From: Mucilaginibacter empetricola | GTDB taxonomy: Bacteria > Bacteroidota > Bacteroidia > Sphingobacteriales > Sphingobacteriaceae | NCBI RefSeq assembly: GCF_024808665.1 | Contig: NZ_JANUBZ010000002.1 | Location: 1 to 64,000 of the forward strand | DNA: 64,000 bases | Direction of reading: 5' to 3' | Shown here: in pieces, positions 1 through 8,759 of the stretch | How the letters are laid out: every line of letters begins with the position of its first letter | Numbering within the stretch: position 1 is the stretch's first letter | The notes under the pieces: model-generated | The model's database searches: none | What the model was told of the DNA's origin: nothing | The model's input: the letters and a program-made list of their open reading frames with translations, nothing else | Program-made: the position numbers and the translations under genes

Positions 1-245
1 AAGCGTGTTTAATAGTGATGAATAAAAAACTTGAAGGAGAAACGGATAAATTGAAGAACCCTTCCCCAGCAAACACATTAAAATGGGCAACCTGGATAAT
101 TGCCCGCATGGGCGGGTGGAAAGGTTATGCCTCACAAAGAAAACCAGGACCAATTGTCTTACAAAAGGGCTTGGTTAAATTCTATAACGTTTATGAAGGA
201 TGGTCGCTCCTCCTCAATTATCAAAAAAATGTGTACACACAGTAG
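1..245 (+). CDS. IS4-family transposase, C-terminal part (cut by the left edge)
   Basis: The reading frame is open from the window edge to the TAG at 243-245, so only the last ~80 codons are present. The visible part carries GGWKGYASQRKPG followed by GLVKFYNVYEGW, a pattern I know from the C-terminal end of IS4/Tn5-type DDE transposases, where it follows the catalytic Glu helix. The DDE residues lie outside the window. The GTG/ATG codons at 15 and 18 are inside the protein and need not be starts. A short gtgtacac palindrome overlaps the last codons; I could not identify a terminal inverted repeat of the element. Whether the copy is intact cannot be judged from here. Confidence 0.75.
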   Translation, partial: ACLIVMNKKLEGETDKLKNPSPANTLKWATWIIARMGGWKGYASQRKPGPIVLQKGLVKFYNVYEGWSLLLNYQKNVYTQ

Positions 246-310
246 CCCGGTAGGGAGGACTTTGATTTGCATACGGATAGACATTTCATCAAAAAAACAG
301 ATGAACAAAA

Positions 311-346
311 AATAAAGAAAGCGGTGACAACTCTGCTTTCTTTATT
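311..346. terminator. Terminator hairpin between transposase and pruA
   Basis: A perfect 12-bp stem (311-322 with 335-346, loop 12 nt) is flanked by A/T runs on both sides, so it can end transcription from the transposase side and from pruA on the minus strand. Confidence 0.55.
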
Positions 347-360
347 TAAATGTTTTAAAA

Positions 361-393
361 AGTCTCCCCAACCGGGGGAGATTTAGAGGGGGC
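361..393. repeat. GC-rich palindromic repeat (copy 1) at the pruA stop codon
   Basis: This 33-bp sequence contains the inverted arms CTCCCC and GGGGAG and abuts the pruA stop codon at 394. It is found again, identical and in the opposite orientation, at 43056-43088 beside the SDR gene. It belongs to a family of small dispersed intergenic repeats. Confidence 0.8.
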
Positions 394-2028
394 TTATACC
401 TCCTTATTCAAAAACGGATACCTGTAATCCTTCGGTGGATCAAAAGTTTCTTTAATAGTACGTGGAGATACCCAACGCAATAAGTTGATCATTGAGCCGG
501 CTTTATCATTAGTGCCCGATCCTCTGGCGCCGCCAAATGGCTGCTGACCAACAACGGCTCCGGTTGGTTTATCATTAATATAAAAGTTTCCGGCAGCGTT
601 ACGCAGGCGATAAGTAGCCTTGTCAATGGCATATCTGTCTTGCGATATAATTGAGCCGGTTAATGCATAGATGGACGTGGTATCAATAATATCCATTATC
701 TCATCAAACTTTTTATCGTCATAAACATATACTGATAATACGGGGCCAAACAGCTCGTCGCACATGGTAACATAATGTGGATCGCTTACTTTCAGCACGG
801 TAGGCTCAATAAACCATCCTTGCGATTTATCATAATTACCACCAGCAACAATTTCAACCGTTTTATCGGCTTTGGCGGCATCAATATATTTAGCCAGTTT
901 ATTGAACGAGCGTTCGTCAATTACGGCATTAACAAAGTTTTCAAAATCTTCAACCGGGCCCATTTTTATATTGGTCAGATCGCGTTGTACTTTTTCTTTA
1001 ACTGATGGCCATAATGATGCCGGGATATAGGCTCTGGATGCAGCCGAACATTTTTGCCCCTGGTATTCAAAAGCACCGCGCACCAATGCAGTTGCCACCA
1101 CGTCAGCATCAGCACTGGAGTGTGCCAGTACAAAATCTTTACCGCCGGTTTCACCCACAATGCGCGGGTAGGTTTTGTATTTATTGATGTTGGTGCCGAT
1201 GGTTTTCCAAATGGTTTGGAAGACGGCAGTTGACCCGGTAAAGTGGATGCCCGCAAAATCAGGGTGACTAAATATAACGTCGCCAGCCAGGGGACCATCG
1301 CCATAAATCATATTGATAACACCAGCAGGTAAACCAGCTTCAATAAATATTTTCATTACCACATTGGCCGCATAAATTTGCGTAGGAGCGGGTTTCCAAA
1401 CCACCACATTACCCATCATAGCTGCCGAAGAAGGTAGATTTCCCGCAATGGCGGTGAAGTTAAATGGTGTAATGGCGAACACAAAGCCTTCCAGCGGGCG
1501 ATGCTCAACCCTGTTCCAAATCCCTTTCGACGATTGTGGCTGCTGGGCATATATTTCAGTCATGTATTGTACATTAAAGCGCAAAAAGTCAATAAACTCA
1601 CATGCTGCATCAATCTCAGCCTGGTAAGCATTTTTTGATTGCCCTAACATGGTGGCCGCATTAATTTCGGCACGGTACGGGCCTGCAACCAAGTCGGCAG
1701 CTTTTAAAAATATAGCTGCACGCTGTTCCCATGGCAGGTTTTCCCAATCGGCCTTTGCAGCCAGGGCAGCATCAATGGCAGCAGTTACGTGGCTCTTATC
1801 GCCATCGTGATAAGTTGCCAGTAAATGTTTATGATCATGTGGCGGACGTATTTCCAGCGTTTTGCCGGTACGTACCTCTTTGCCACCAATGTACATGGGT
1901 ATATCAATTTGTTGAGCACGGGCGCTCTCTAAAGCAGCTTTTAGCGCTGCACGTTCCACGCTGCGCGGGCCATAGTTTAACACGGGCTCGTTTTGCGGCA
2001 CAGGAACATTAAAAAATCCTTTAAGCAT
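394..2028 (-). CDS. pruA: L-glutamate gamma-semialdehyde (1-pyrroline-5-carboxylate) dehydrogenase
   Basis: A 544-residue aldehyde dehydrogenase that oxidises P5C/glutamate semialdehyde to glutamate with NAD, the second step of proline catabolism; cytosolic. It has the N-terminal extension typical of the ALDH4 (mitochondrial P5CDH-like) branch, FTGST at about 263-267, general base Glu293 in VGETGGKDF, and nucleophile Cys327 in YQGQKCSAAS. No proline dehydrogenase domain is fused, so a separate PutA/PRODH must lie elsewhere. It is a single gene: a TATCTTTG box sits 27-34 bp upstream of the ATG, and the coding region ends directly at a palindromic repeat. Length and motifs fit the family well. 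Confidence 0.95.
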   Translation of the reverse strand: MLKGFFNVPVPQNEPVLNYGPRSVERAALKAALESARAQQIDIPMYIGGKEVRTGKTLEIRPPHDHKHLLATYHDGDKSHVTAAIDAALAAKADWENLPWEQRAAIFLKAADLVAGPYRAEINAATMLGQSKNAYQAEIDAACEFIDFLRFNVQYMTEIYAQQPQSSKGIWNRVEHRPLEGFVFAITPFNFTAIAGNLPSSAAMMGNVVVWKPAPTQIYAANVVMKIFIEAGLPAGVINMIYGDGPLAGDVIFSHPDFAGIHFTGSTAVFQTIWKTIGTNINKYKTYPRIVGETGGKDFVLAHSSADADVVATALVRGAFEYQGQKCSAASRAYIPASLWPSVKEKVQRDLTNIKMGPVEDFENFVNAVIDERSFNKLAKYIDAAKADKTVEIVAGGNYDKSQGWFIEPTVLKVSDPHYVTMCDELFGPVLSVYVYDDKKFDEIMDIIDTTSIYALTGSIISQDRYAIDKATYRLRNAAGNFYINDKPTGAVVGQQPFGGARGSGTNDKAGSMINLLRWVSPRTIKETFDPPKDYRYPFLNKEV

Positions 2029-2054
2029 ATAGTTTGTAAGTTTCAGTTACGGGG

Positions 2055-2062
2055 CAAAGATA
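2055..2062 (-). promoter_or_regulatory. -7 box (TATCTTTG) for pruA
   Basis: Matches the Bacteroidota -7 consensus TAnnTTTG on the minus strand; it would give a 5' leader of about 20 nt. No clear -33 TTTG was seen. Confidence 0.5.
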
Positions 2063-2146
2063 GGAATAGATGTGCAGATTTTTGATGTGCAAATATGCAG
2101 ATTACCCTATCGTGACCATGTACCGGGCAGCAATAGTTTAACAATA

Positions 2147-2173
2147 AAAAATGCCTCATTAAGAGGCATTTTT
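2147..2173 (-). terminator. Terminator of the acidic-protein gene
   Basis: An 11-bp perfect stem (AAAAATGCCTC / GAGGCATTTTT, loop 5 nt), located 11 bp after the stop codon of the 2184-2606 gene, with T/A runs on both sides. Confidence 0.75.
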
Positions 2174-2183
2174 ATATATCAAA

Positions 2184-2606
2184 TTATTTTCTGTCGTTTT
2201 TTGGATAGCCTTCTTCATCCAGATCATCCCGGTCATCTTCGGGAGTATGGCTTAGCACCCGGTCTGTTGTATCCAGTTCTACAATGGCACCGTGGTCAAT
2301 GTGCATTCCTAATTTGTCTACATCTGTCTCCAATGATTCATTCGGAATATATTCGTCTGTGGCATCAAAAGGATTGGCTTCATCATATGTAGAGTTCATA
2401 TCTTCGCCGTTTTTTACCGATGTATTGTACGGATCGGGATGTTGATAGTCGGGATCTTTACTTTTTACATCGTACTCAAAGCTGTCATCCTCAGCATTGT
2501 AGTTCAAATCTTCGCTGTCAATAGTTTCGCCCAGTTCATCTTTCAATGTTCTGTCCCTGTCTTCGCTGTCGTCATCAAAGCCCGGGTAAAATGTATCTTT
2601 ATTCAT
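2184..2606 (-). CDS. Acidic hypothetical protein
   Basis: 140 residues, very rich in Asp and Glu with many Asn, Thr, Tyr and Pro; no signal peptide, no membrane segment, and no domain I recognise. Probably soluble and largely disordered. The start is supported by a TATCTTTG box at 2626-2633, about 20 bp upstream of the ATG, and a terminator follows directly, so it is a monocistronic unit. Small acidic proteins of this kind are common in Sphingobacteriaceae, but their role is unknown to me. Confidence 0.75.
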   Translation of the reverse strand: MNKDTFYPGFDDDSEDRDRTLKDELGETIDSEDLNYNAEDDSFEYDVKSKDPDYQHPDPYNTSVKNGEDMNSTYDEANPFDATDEYIPNESLETDVDKLGMHIDHGAIVELDTTDRVLSHTPEDDRDDLDEEGYPKNDRK

Positions 2607-2625
2607 AGGACCTTATTTTATATAT

Positions 2626-2633
2626 CAAAGATA
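2626..2633 (-). promoter_or_regulatory. -7 box (TATCTTTG) for the acidic protein
   Basis: TAnnTTTG match on the minus strand, 19 bp before the ATG at 2606. Confidence 0.5.
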
Positions 2634-2690
2634 CCCTAAAAATCCTGCCAAAAGATTGATGATAATCACAAAAAATAAAACAAAAGAAGC

Positions 2691-3404
2691 TTAATACGGA
2701 ATTTGTTTGGTGTATGAAGTTACGCCACCGCCAATAGCGAACTTAACGCCCAGCGAAATTTGTGTATAAGCATCGTTATGAGATGGGGTGGTAGTAAAGC
2801 CGTCCATATCGCCAAACGAATAGTTATATTCATAAGCCAGGTCTATTCTAACACTTGGCTGCTGGTATTTATTGAATAACTTAAACTCGTACCCAATTCT
2901 TAACGGTATAAATGGCGTGCTGCTTGAATTATAACCGCCGGTAAAAAAGTTGGGTATCTGGTAAGAGTACCTGCTTATTTGGGTGATGTTATTATGGATG
3001 AAACCCGCGCCTGCTGATACATAGAAGTTTTTAAGTACATTATTAAACGGACTTCTGGAATAGTCCAAAAATTCGCCGAACTGCAATTGCCCCCTGAAAA
3101 CAAAAGCATAAAAATCATTATTGGAGTATCTGCCTGTTGTTGTTTTCAATGAATCGCCTTCAGTTAATTTACCAAGCTGAACCTCAAAAACGAAGTTTGT
3201 AAAAGGCGTTGTATTATAAGTAAGGTTAAAATTAATGGCCTCTGTCGTTTTGGTGGTTTGCGCATCGCCCTTTAAGGTATTGAAGCTTACGGAAGTGCCG
3301 ATGTCATACTTAGAGTAGTCATAGCCTATTTGAGCTTTGGCAGAAAGTGTTAAAAAAGATATAAATGCAGCAAGTACTATTGTTTTGGCAAGTATTTTAA
3401 TCAT
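2691..3404 (-). CDS. Outer-membrane beta-barrel protein
   Basis: 237 residues with an N-terminal signal peptide (positively charged MIKILAK, hydrophobic core, cleavage probably after AKA near residue 24). The mature part alternates short hydrophobic/aromatic strands with polar turns, and the C-terminal region ends in strand-like segments (YTQISLGVKFAIGG), as in small Bacteroidota porin-like barrels. No ligand can be inferred. It stands alone between the acidic protein and icd, which is divergent. A TATATTTG box lies only 9-16 bp before the ATG, so the transcript should be nearly leaderless. Confidence 0.75.
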   Translation of the reverse strand: MIKILAKTIVLAAFISFLTLSAKAQIGYDYSKYDIGTSVSFNTLKGDAQTTKTTEAINFNLTYNTTPFTNFVFEVQLGKLTEGDSLKTTTGRYSNNDFYAFVFRGQLQFGEFLDYSRSPFNNVLKNFYVSAGAGFIHNNITQISRYSYQIPNFFTGGYNSSSTPFIPLRIGYEFKLFNKYQQPSVRIDLAYEYNYSFGDMDGFTTTPSHNDAYTQISLGVKFAIGGGVTSYTKQIPY

Positions 3405-3412
3405 ATAATTAT

Positions 3413-3420
3413 CAAATATA
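3413..3420 (-). promoter_or_regulatory. -7 box (TATATTTG) for the barrel gene
   Basis: TAnnTTTG match on the minus strand immediately upstream of the ATG at 3404; predicts an almost leaderless mRNA. Confidence 0.5.
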
Positions 3421-3616
3421 TATTGAGTATCAGGGATATGCCGACGTCTCAGTTTTTTTTATAAAAATAGCATCAAAGTTTATAAAAACAACACCCGTAC
3501 AAATAAAAGTTCATTAATATGTGTGCATTGCGCTTTGGTTAACCATTAATCGCTCACCATAAAAAAAACATTTAAAAGTGACAAAGCATTTACTCACTAC
3601 TCATCAATCAATTTTA

Positions 3617-3624
3617 TATATTTG
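3617..3624 (+). promoter_or_regulatory. -7 box (TATATTTG) for icd
   Basis: TAnnTTTG match 28 bp upstream of the icd ATG; predicted leader about 22 nt. Confidence 0.5.
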
Positions 3625-3652
3625 AAGCCATTAAAAATCAATAGTATCAAAG

Positions 3653-4882
3653 ATGTCAAAAATTAAAGTACTAAATCCGGTGGTTGAACTGGATGGCGAT
3701 GAAATGACCCGTATTATATGGAAGTTCATCAAAGATAAACTGATATTCCCTTATCTTGATCTGGATATAAAATACTATGATCTTGGTATTGAGTATCGTG
3801 ACGAAACAAACGACCAGGTTACTATAGATGCAGCAAACGCCATTAAACAATATGGTGTGGGTATTAAATGTGCTACCATTACTCCGGATGAAGAGCGTGT
3901 GAAAGAATTTGGCTTAAAACAAATGTGGAAATCACCAAATGGTACAATCCGTAATATTTTGGACGGCACTGTTTTTCGCGAGCCTATTGTAATGTCAAAC
4001 GTTCCGCGTTTGGTGCCAAACTGGACAGCGCCCATCTGCATTGGCCGTCACGCTTTTGGCGATCAATACCGTGCTACTGATTTTGTTACTAAAGGAAAAG
4101 GTAAGCTGACTATTACTTTCACTCCTGAAGATGGTGGCGCTGAGCAATCATTTGAAGTGTTTAACTTTAAGGGTGATGGCGTTGCTTTAGCAATGTACAA
4201 TACTGACGAATCTATCAGAGGTTTTGCACACTCATGCTTTAACCAGGCATTGATGAAAGGCTGGCCTTTATACTTATCAACCAAAAACACTATCCTTAAG
4301 AAATATGATGGTCGTTTTAAAGATATTTTTGAAGAGATTTATAAAAACGAGTACAAACAGAAATTTGACGCTGCCGGTATTACTTATGAGCACCGTTTAA
4401 TTGACGACATGGTTGCTTCTGCTTTAAAATGGAACGGTAACTTTGTATGGGCTTGTAAAAACTATGATGGCGATGTACAATCAGATACTGTAGCACAAGG
4501 CTTTGGTTCATTAGGTTTAATGACATCAACTTTGGTTACGCCAGATGGCACCGTTATGGAAGCTGAAGCAGCACACGGAACAGTAACCCGTCACTACCGC
4601 GAGCACCAGGCTGGTAAACCAACATCAACCAACCCAATTGCATCAATTTTTGCATGGACACGCGGTTTAGAATTCCGTGGTTTGTTGGATAACAACCAGG
4701 AGTTGATTGACTTCTGCAAAACTTTAGAAGAGGTTTGTATCGAAACTGTTGAAAGTGGTAAAATGACCAAAGATTTGGCCATCACCATTAAACCAAAAGT
4801 TGAGCACGGTAAAGACTTTTTATATACCGAAGAGTTTTTAGCTGCTATTGACGAAAATTTAAAAGCTAAATTGGGTAAATAA
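3653..4882 (+). CDS. icd: NADP-dependent isocitrate dehydrogenase
   Basis: 409 residues of the eukaryote-like homodimeric IDH subfamily (related to IDH1/IDH2 rather than to the E. coli enzyme). It converts isocitrate to 2-oxoglutarate and CO2 with NADP and Mg/Mn in the TCA cycle. Visible motifs are the substrate-binding SPNGTIRN (94-101), the Arg-containing [12 protein letters not shown] (131-142), metal-binding Asp residues in LIDDMV, and the NADP-binding [11 protein letters not shown] region. Length is typical of the family. It is monocistronic, with a -7 box upstream and a strong terminator 20 bp downstream. Confidence 0.95.
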   Translation: MSKIKVLNPVVELDGDEMTRIIWKFIKDKLIFPYLDLDIKYYDLGIEYRDETNDQVTIDAANAIKQYGVGIKCATITPDEERVKEFGLKQMWKSPNGTIRNILDGTVFREPIVMSNVPRLVPNWTAPICIGRHAFGDQYRATDFVTKGKGKLTITFTPEDGGAEQSFEVFNFKGDGVALAMYNTDESIRGFAHSCFNQALMKGWPLYLSTKNTILKKYDGRFKDIFEEIYKNEYKQKFDAAGITYEHRLIDDMVASALKWNGNFVWACKNYDGDVQSDTVAQGFGSLGLMTSTLVTPDGTVMEAEAAHGTVTRHYREHQAGKPTSTNPIASIFAWTRGLEFRGLLDNNQELIDFCKTLEEVCIETVESGKMTKDLAITIKPKVEHGKDFLYTEEFLAAIDENLKAKLGK

Positions 4883-4903
4883 TAAACCCGATATAAATAA
4901 AAG

Positions 4904-4933
4904 CGCCCTAAAATAGCTGACTATTTTAGGGCG
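4904..4933 (+). terminator. Terminator of icd
   Basis: A perfect 13-bp stem (CGCCCTAAAATAG with its complement, loop CTGA) followed by TTGTTTTTT. It probably also serves the convergent small-peptide gene. Confidence 0.85.
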
Positions 4934-4986
4934 TTGTTTTTTATTTTAGCTATGTTAAGTTTACTGCCATAACAGTAAACCCACGT

Positions 4987-5193
4987 TTAGCAATCCTGGC
5001 AAACACATTGATTTGGCGGAACGCAATACAGATCGTGATTTAATGGTGATGTACCACAAGCTGACAAGCCAGTGCAGCAGCCATCGGTGTAAGCTACCGC
5101 TACCTCGTTAATGGTGGCGCAACCAGGGTATTTACCACCCTGAATTTGTTTCATCTCTGCTCTCGATAAAGAAGTTCCTAAATTGGTTTTCAT
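4987..5193 (-). CDS. Double-glycine-leader, cysteine-rich secreted peptide (bacteriocin-like)
   Basis: 68 residues. The N-terminal part has the pattern LSRAEMKQIQGGK, a double-glycine leader of the Bacteroidota bacteriocin-like type, normally cut by C39-peptidase ABC exporters. The presumed core after GG is 47 residues with eight Cys (one CC pair, one CxC near the end, and a C-terminal Cys), suggesting disulfides or another Cys-based modification. No transporter, peptidase, modification enzyme or immunity gene is adjacent: neighbours are icd and manA. Upstream, on the minus strand, a GAGCTTTG sequence resembles a -7 box. The function (antimicrobial, signal or other) cannot be told from the sequence. 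Confidence 0.8.
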   Translation of the reverse strand: MKTNLGTSLSRAEMKQIQGGKYPGCATINEVAVAYTDGCCTGLSACGTSPLNHDLYCVPPNQCVCQDC

Positions 5194-5527
5194 ACTTTTT
5201 TTGTTTAGTTAAGGCTTAGGTTTAAGGTACAAAGCTCACTACCTTAATCCTAAGTTAAATATTAATTTTTAATTGTCAATTAAATTGAAAAATTAATAAT
5301 ACATTAAAAAATATAATACTAAATCTATGGAAATTACATATTTTGTATATTTTGCTTATAAAATAATTTCTTAATGGTTTATTTTGTTAATTTAAAAAAA
5401 TGCCTCAGCAGCATTTAAATGGCAGTTTGTTTGGTTAAATAAATAATAAATCGGCTCCATATTGTTGTTTTAGTATTTCCAGCAATGTTATTTTACTGAT
5501 ACCTTAGCAAAATAAAATCAATGCATC
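5194..5527. other. AT-rich divergent intergenic region between the peptide gene and manA
   Basis: 334 bp, very AT-rich. It holds a weak -7 box (GAGCTTTG, minus strand, 5231-5238) for the peptide gene and, near 5396-5418, a short hairpin (AAATGC/GCATTT) followed by a T run on the minus strand, which looks like a terminator although no convincing gene precedes it. Nothing else recognised. Confidence 0.4.
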
Positions 5528-6508
5528 ATGTCATCATTATATCCGCTAAAATTCAGAACCATTTATAAAGACAAAATTTGGGGTGGTCAGAAAATTAAAA
5601 CCTATTTACATAAAGACTTTGGCGCTTTGCTTAACTGTGGCGAAACCTGGGAAATATCAGGCGTAAAATCCGACGTATCAGTGGTTGCCGATGGAGAACT
5701 GGCCGGTATCTCATTAGCCGATTTACTGGAGCAATATAAAGACGAGTTAGTTGGCAAAAAGGTATACGATCATTTTGGTAATATTTTTCCATTATTAGTA
5801 AAATTTATTGATGCCAATGAAGATCTCTCTATCCAGGTTCACCCTGATGATGAACTGGCAAAAAAACGCCACAACTCCTTTGGCAAAACAGAAATGTGGT
5901 ATGTAATAGAGGCTGATCCGGGCTCAACGCTGATTGCCGGTTTTAATAAAGAATTAACGCAGCAGGAGTATCTGGACAAATTCAACAGCGGTCATTTAAC
6001 AGATGTTTTAAACAAAGAAGATGTTAAAGCTGGGGATGTATTCTTTTTACCTGCCGGACGTGTACATACCATAGGTAAGGGATTGCTGATTGCCGAAATT
6101 CAACAAACATCGGATATTACCTATCGCATCTACGATTTTGATCGCGTTGATGATAAAGGTAACAAACGTGAACTGCATGTTGAGGAAGCACTTGCTGCAA
6201 TTGATTATAAACATTACCCCGAGTATAAAACCAAATATCAACCCGAAAAAGATAAAGCGGTGCACCTGGTAAGCTGCCCTTATTTTACCACCAACCTGCT
6301 CGATTTTACGCATAGCATCACCAAAGATTATTCATCCCTTGATTCGTTTGTGATTTATGTTTGTGTTGAGGGTGAGTTTGCTGTGAAATATAACAATACC
6401 AGTTATTCAGTAAAAATGGGCGATTGTATATTGCTGCCTAAAAGTATTGACAAGGTTGAGCTGGAAACTACTAAAGGATTTAAGATTTTAGAGAGTTATA
6501 TTGAGTAG
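5528..6508 (+). CDS. manA: Mannose-6-phosphate isomerase, class I
   Basis: 326 residues. Zn-dependent interconversion of fructose-6-phosphate and mannose-6-phosphate, feeding GDP-mannose and glycan synthesis, or mannose use. The zinc ligands of type I PMIs are visible: Gln103 and His105 (QVHPDD), Glu122 (FGKTEMWYV) and His180 (AGRVHTIGKG). The C-terminal cupin half is shorter than in enterobacterial ManA, as usual for the Bacillus/Bacteroidota form. Single gene, convergent with the histidine kinase; the space between them is filled with word-like repeats. Confidence 0.92.
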   Translation: MSSLYPLKFRTIYKDKIWGGQKIKTYLHKDFGALLNCGETWEISGVKSDVSVVADGELAGISLADLLEQYKDELVGKKVYDHFGNIFPLLVKFIDANEDLSIQVHPDDELAKKRHNSFGKTEMWYVIEADPGSTLIAGFNKELTQQEYLDKFNSGHLTDVLNKEDVKAGDVFFLPAGRVHTIGKGLLIAEIQQTSDITYRIYDFDRVDDKGNKRELHVEEALAAIDYKHYPEYKTKYQPEKDKAVHLVSCPYFTTNLLDFTHSITKDYSSLDSFVIYVCVEGEFAVKYNNTSYSVKMGDCILLPKSIDKVELETTKGFKILESYIE

Positions 6509-6635
6509 CTTAATAGTTTGCAGTTTTTAGTTTGCAGTTTACAGGCACCATATTTTTAAAGCCAACTGCCGACTGAAAACTGCAAACTATATTTTTTGCA
6601 AGTACCAACTGCCGACTGAAAACTGCCAACTAAAC
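6509..6635. repeat. Degenerate word repeats between manA and the histidine kinase
   Basis: The segment starts with AGTTTGCAGTTT-type words and continues with the complementary type. A 22-bp unit (CCAACTGCCGACTGAAAAC and 3 more bases) occurs twice in direct orientation at 6562-6583 and 6605-6626. The two arms can fold on each other and may act as the terminator of these convergent genes. Confidence 0.7.
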
Positions 6636-8117
6636 TCAAACCAACCTTATCGTAAACTTAGTGCCTACATTAACGGTACTATCCACTTTAATGGAGCCGC
6701 CGAGTGCTTCAATTTGATTGCGGGTAATAAATAGTCCTATTCCCTTGGCGTCGGAGTTTTGATGGAAGGTTTTATACATGCCAAATACTTTGTCGCCGTA
6801 CCTCACCATATCAATGCCAATTCCATTATCTTCAAACGTCATATAAATATGATCGTGATCTTTAATGGTCCGGCAGGCAACTATGGCTTGCCTATCCATA
6901 TGGCGATATTTTAGCGAATTGGTAAGCAGGTTTTGCATGATACTTTCCAGATAGGCCGGTATGTAATTTATAACCGGACACCTGCTAAAATCATACTCAA
7001 TTTTGGCGTCGGTATTTTCAATATTACTTTGCAGCGCCAGCATTACGTTTTTGAACGATTCTTCAAAAGATACCGTTTTCCGTTCCTGCTCCACATCAGT
7101 TTGTATCTTAACAATTTCGTTAAGGTGATCAATAGTAGTGCTTAAACTATTGCTGATTGATTTAATATGCGCAAAAACCTCTGCACGGTCATCTATCGAT
7201 TCACTTTCTTCGTGCAGGTTTACCATAAACTGCAAATTACCCGTATGCGAGCGCAGGTTGTGCGACACGATATAGGCAAAGTTCTGCAGGCGTTTATTTT
7301 GTTCGTTAAGTAAATTGATAGAAGCCTGTAAAGCAAGGCTTTTTCTTTTAATAGCATCAATATCCTGTAAAATTCCTCTTAACTTAACGCATTTACCATA
7401 ATCATCAATAATAGGAATGCCCTTTGCCTTAACCCATATCACATTGTTTTTTGCCGTGCGAAACAGCAATTCCAGGTCATACGGTTTACAATATTTTATG
7501 GCATTATCAATTGCCTCGGCAAGCAGCTGACGGTATTGCGGTTCAAAAAAGCTTATGGCTTCTTCAATGCTCAGCTTTATTTTATCATTTAGCTCATAAA
7601 TATCAAATGCCTCTTTTGATAACCACAAGGTCATTAAAGGTACATCAATTTCAAAGCCACTAACCCGTGCAATAGCACCGGTTTCATTAAATAAAAGATT
7701 ATTTTGTGCCGAATGTAGGCGCAGTAATTTAGCCTGGTTAACGTTAATCAGCGAGCCGGTAAATTTAGGGCCATCGCCATTTTCCCATTTTTGGGTAGCG
7801 CTTTCAAACCATTGATAACCTTGTGATTTGGTTAGTAACCTTATTTGTACAACGTTATTTGGCTCGGCACCACGAGCATGCATGGCATTTAAAAATACAG
7901 GCTTATCATGATGGTAAAGCAGGTGATCTAAAAAGAAATTATAGGAGCACTCTATTTCGCCGGGCATATATCCCAAAATGGTATAAAAGCCCGCAGACCA
8001 TTTAACATCTTTGGTAGCAATGTTAAATTCCCAGATCCCCGCATTTATATGATCAATTATTTGAGCAAGATGCGACGCGTCATCAGAATAGAAGTTATTC
8101 CCGCCTGCAGTACTCAT
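6636..8117 (-). CDS. PAS-domain sensor histidine kinase (cytosolic)
   Basis: 493 residues, no membrane segment. There are two PAS-like domains (about 20-130 and 150-255; the first has IWEFNIATKDVKWSAGFY and a PAS-C-like follow-up). The dimerisation helix carries the phospho-acceptor His286 in YIVSHNLRSH. The ATPase domain has N box NLLTNSLKYR, G1 DNGIGI and G2 KGIGLFI. The SHNLRSH form is typical of Bacteroidota PAS kinases. No response regulator is next to it, so it is an orphan kinase; the signal is unknown, presumably intracellular. Confidence 0.9.
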   Translation of the reverse strand: MSTAGGNNFYSDDASHLAQIIDHINAGIWEFNIATKDVKWSAGFYTILGYMPGEIECSYNFFLDHLLYHHDKPVFLNAMHARGAEPNNVVQIRLLTKSQGYQWFESATQKWENGDGPKFTGSLINVNQAKLLRLHSAQNNLLFNETGAIARVSGFEIDVPLMTLWLSKEAFDIYELNDKIKLSIEEAISFFEPQYRQLLAEAIDNAIKYCKPYDLELLFRTAKNNVIWVKAKGIPIIDDYGKCVKLRGILQDIDAIKRKSLALQASINLLNEQNKRLQNFAYIVSHNLRSHTGNLQFMVNLHEESESIDDRAEVFAHIKSISNSLSTTIDHLNEIVKIQTDVEQERKTVSFEESFKNVMLALQSNIENTDAKIEYDFSRCPVINYIPAYLESIMQNLLTNSLKYRHMDRQAIVACRTIKDHDHIYMTFEDNGIGIDMVRYGDKVFGMYKTFHQNSDAKGIGLFITRNQIEALGGSIKVDSTVNVGTKFTIRLV

Positions 8118-8532
8118 ATTAATAATTGATTCATAGTTAGTTTTGCCAAAAGCTTCTCCGTGGTATAGAAAAATCTATGCCAAAAACCTAAAATCGAAAC
8201 ACTTTGGGACTGATTAATACGGAATACGTTGAAAATAGTTCCCATTCTTTTAAAATTTATTGAAAATCAACAGTAATAATTAAAACTGTAGTTTAATTGT
8301 TAAGTGATCCGATAATTTGTCTCTGGTTTATAAGTTTTATAAATAGTTTATTTAAGGCGATAAAAATAGTTTTTTTTATATTGTAAATAGCATATAATCA
8401 AATAGTTTAATTAACAACTGTGTGGAGTTGAATACTTTTTTTGTGCCTGTTTTAATGTTGAATATGATAAATAGTAACCTAACGGTTAATTGAGGCTGAT
8501 TAGTGCTGTGCAGATTCTCTATGTTGATTATA

Positions 8533-8628
8533 TTATCTTAAAAGTTGCTTTTTCTGTTCAGGAGGCTTCCTCAATTCGGGGATAGGAATACCCTGTTTAT
8601 GGAGATGGACTTTATGGTGATATTTCAT
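8533..8628 (-). CDS. Possible 31-residue basic peptide
   Basis: ATG to TAA, 31 codons, rich in His, Lys, Pro and Gln (begins MKYHHKVHLHKQG). Amino-acid content and the local drop in AT content look more coding-like than the surroundings, but there is no clear -7 box and no homology that I can recall. It could be chance. Confidence 0.2.
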   Translation of the reverse strand: MKYHHKVHLHKQGIPIPELRKPPEQKKQLLR

Positions 8629-8687
8629 TTTTTACTTGGCGAAAAGGTTAGATTTTTAATAATAACCCGCACACTTTTCACAAAAAA

Positions 8688-8706
8688 AGCCGGGTATTAG
8701 CCGGCT
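8688..8706 (-). terminator. Terminator of hmgA-hppD
   Basis: AGCCGG/CCGGCT stem read on the minus strand, followed by a run of seven T; located about 55 bp after the hppD stop codon. Confidence 0.7.
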
Positions 8707-8759
8707 AAAATAAGGAATGATATTGAGCTTTTATAGCTGTGGGTAATAAATTGCTGATA

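Larger units (their letters stand above)
8118..8759. other. Long AT-rich intergenic region, mostly without features
   Basis: 642 bp between the start of the histidine kinase and the end of hppD. 8118-8530 is very AT-rich with no ORF or repeat that I can support. The right part holds a possible 31-codon ORF (8533-8628, minus strand) and the hppD terminator (8688-8706). The size is unusual for this gene-dense window. Confidence 0.4.

Noticed and set aside
5420..5500. Short protein-like frame on the minus strand upstream of manA
   Set aside because: About 22 codons between stops without a usable start codon; could be a gene remnant but cannot be supported.
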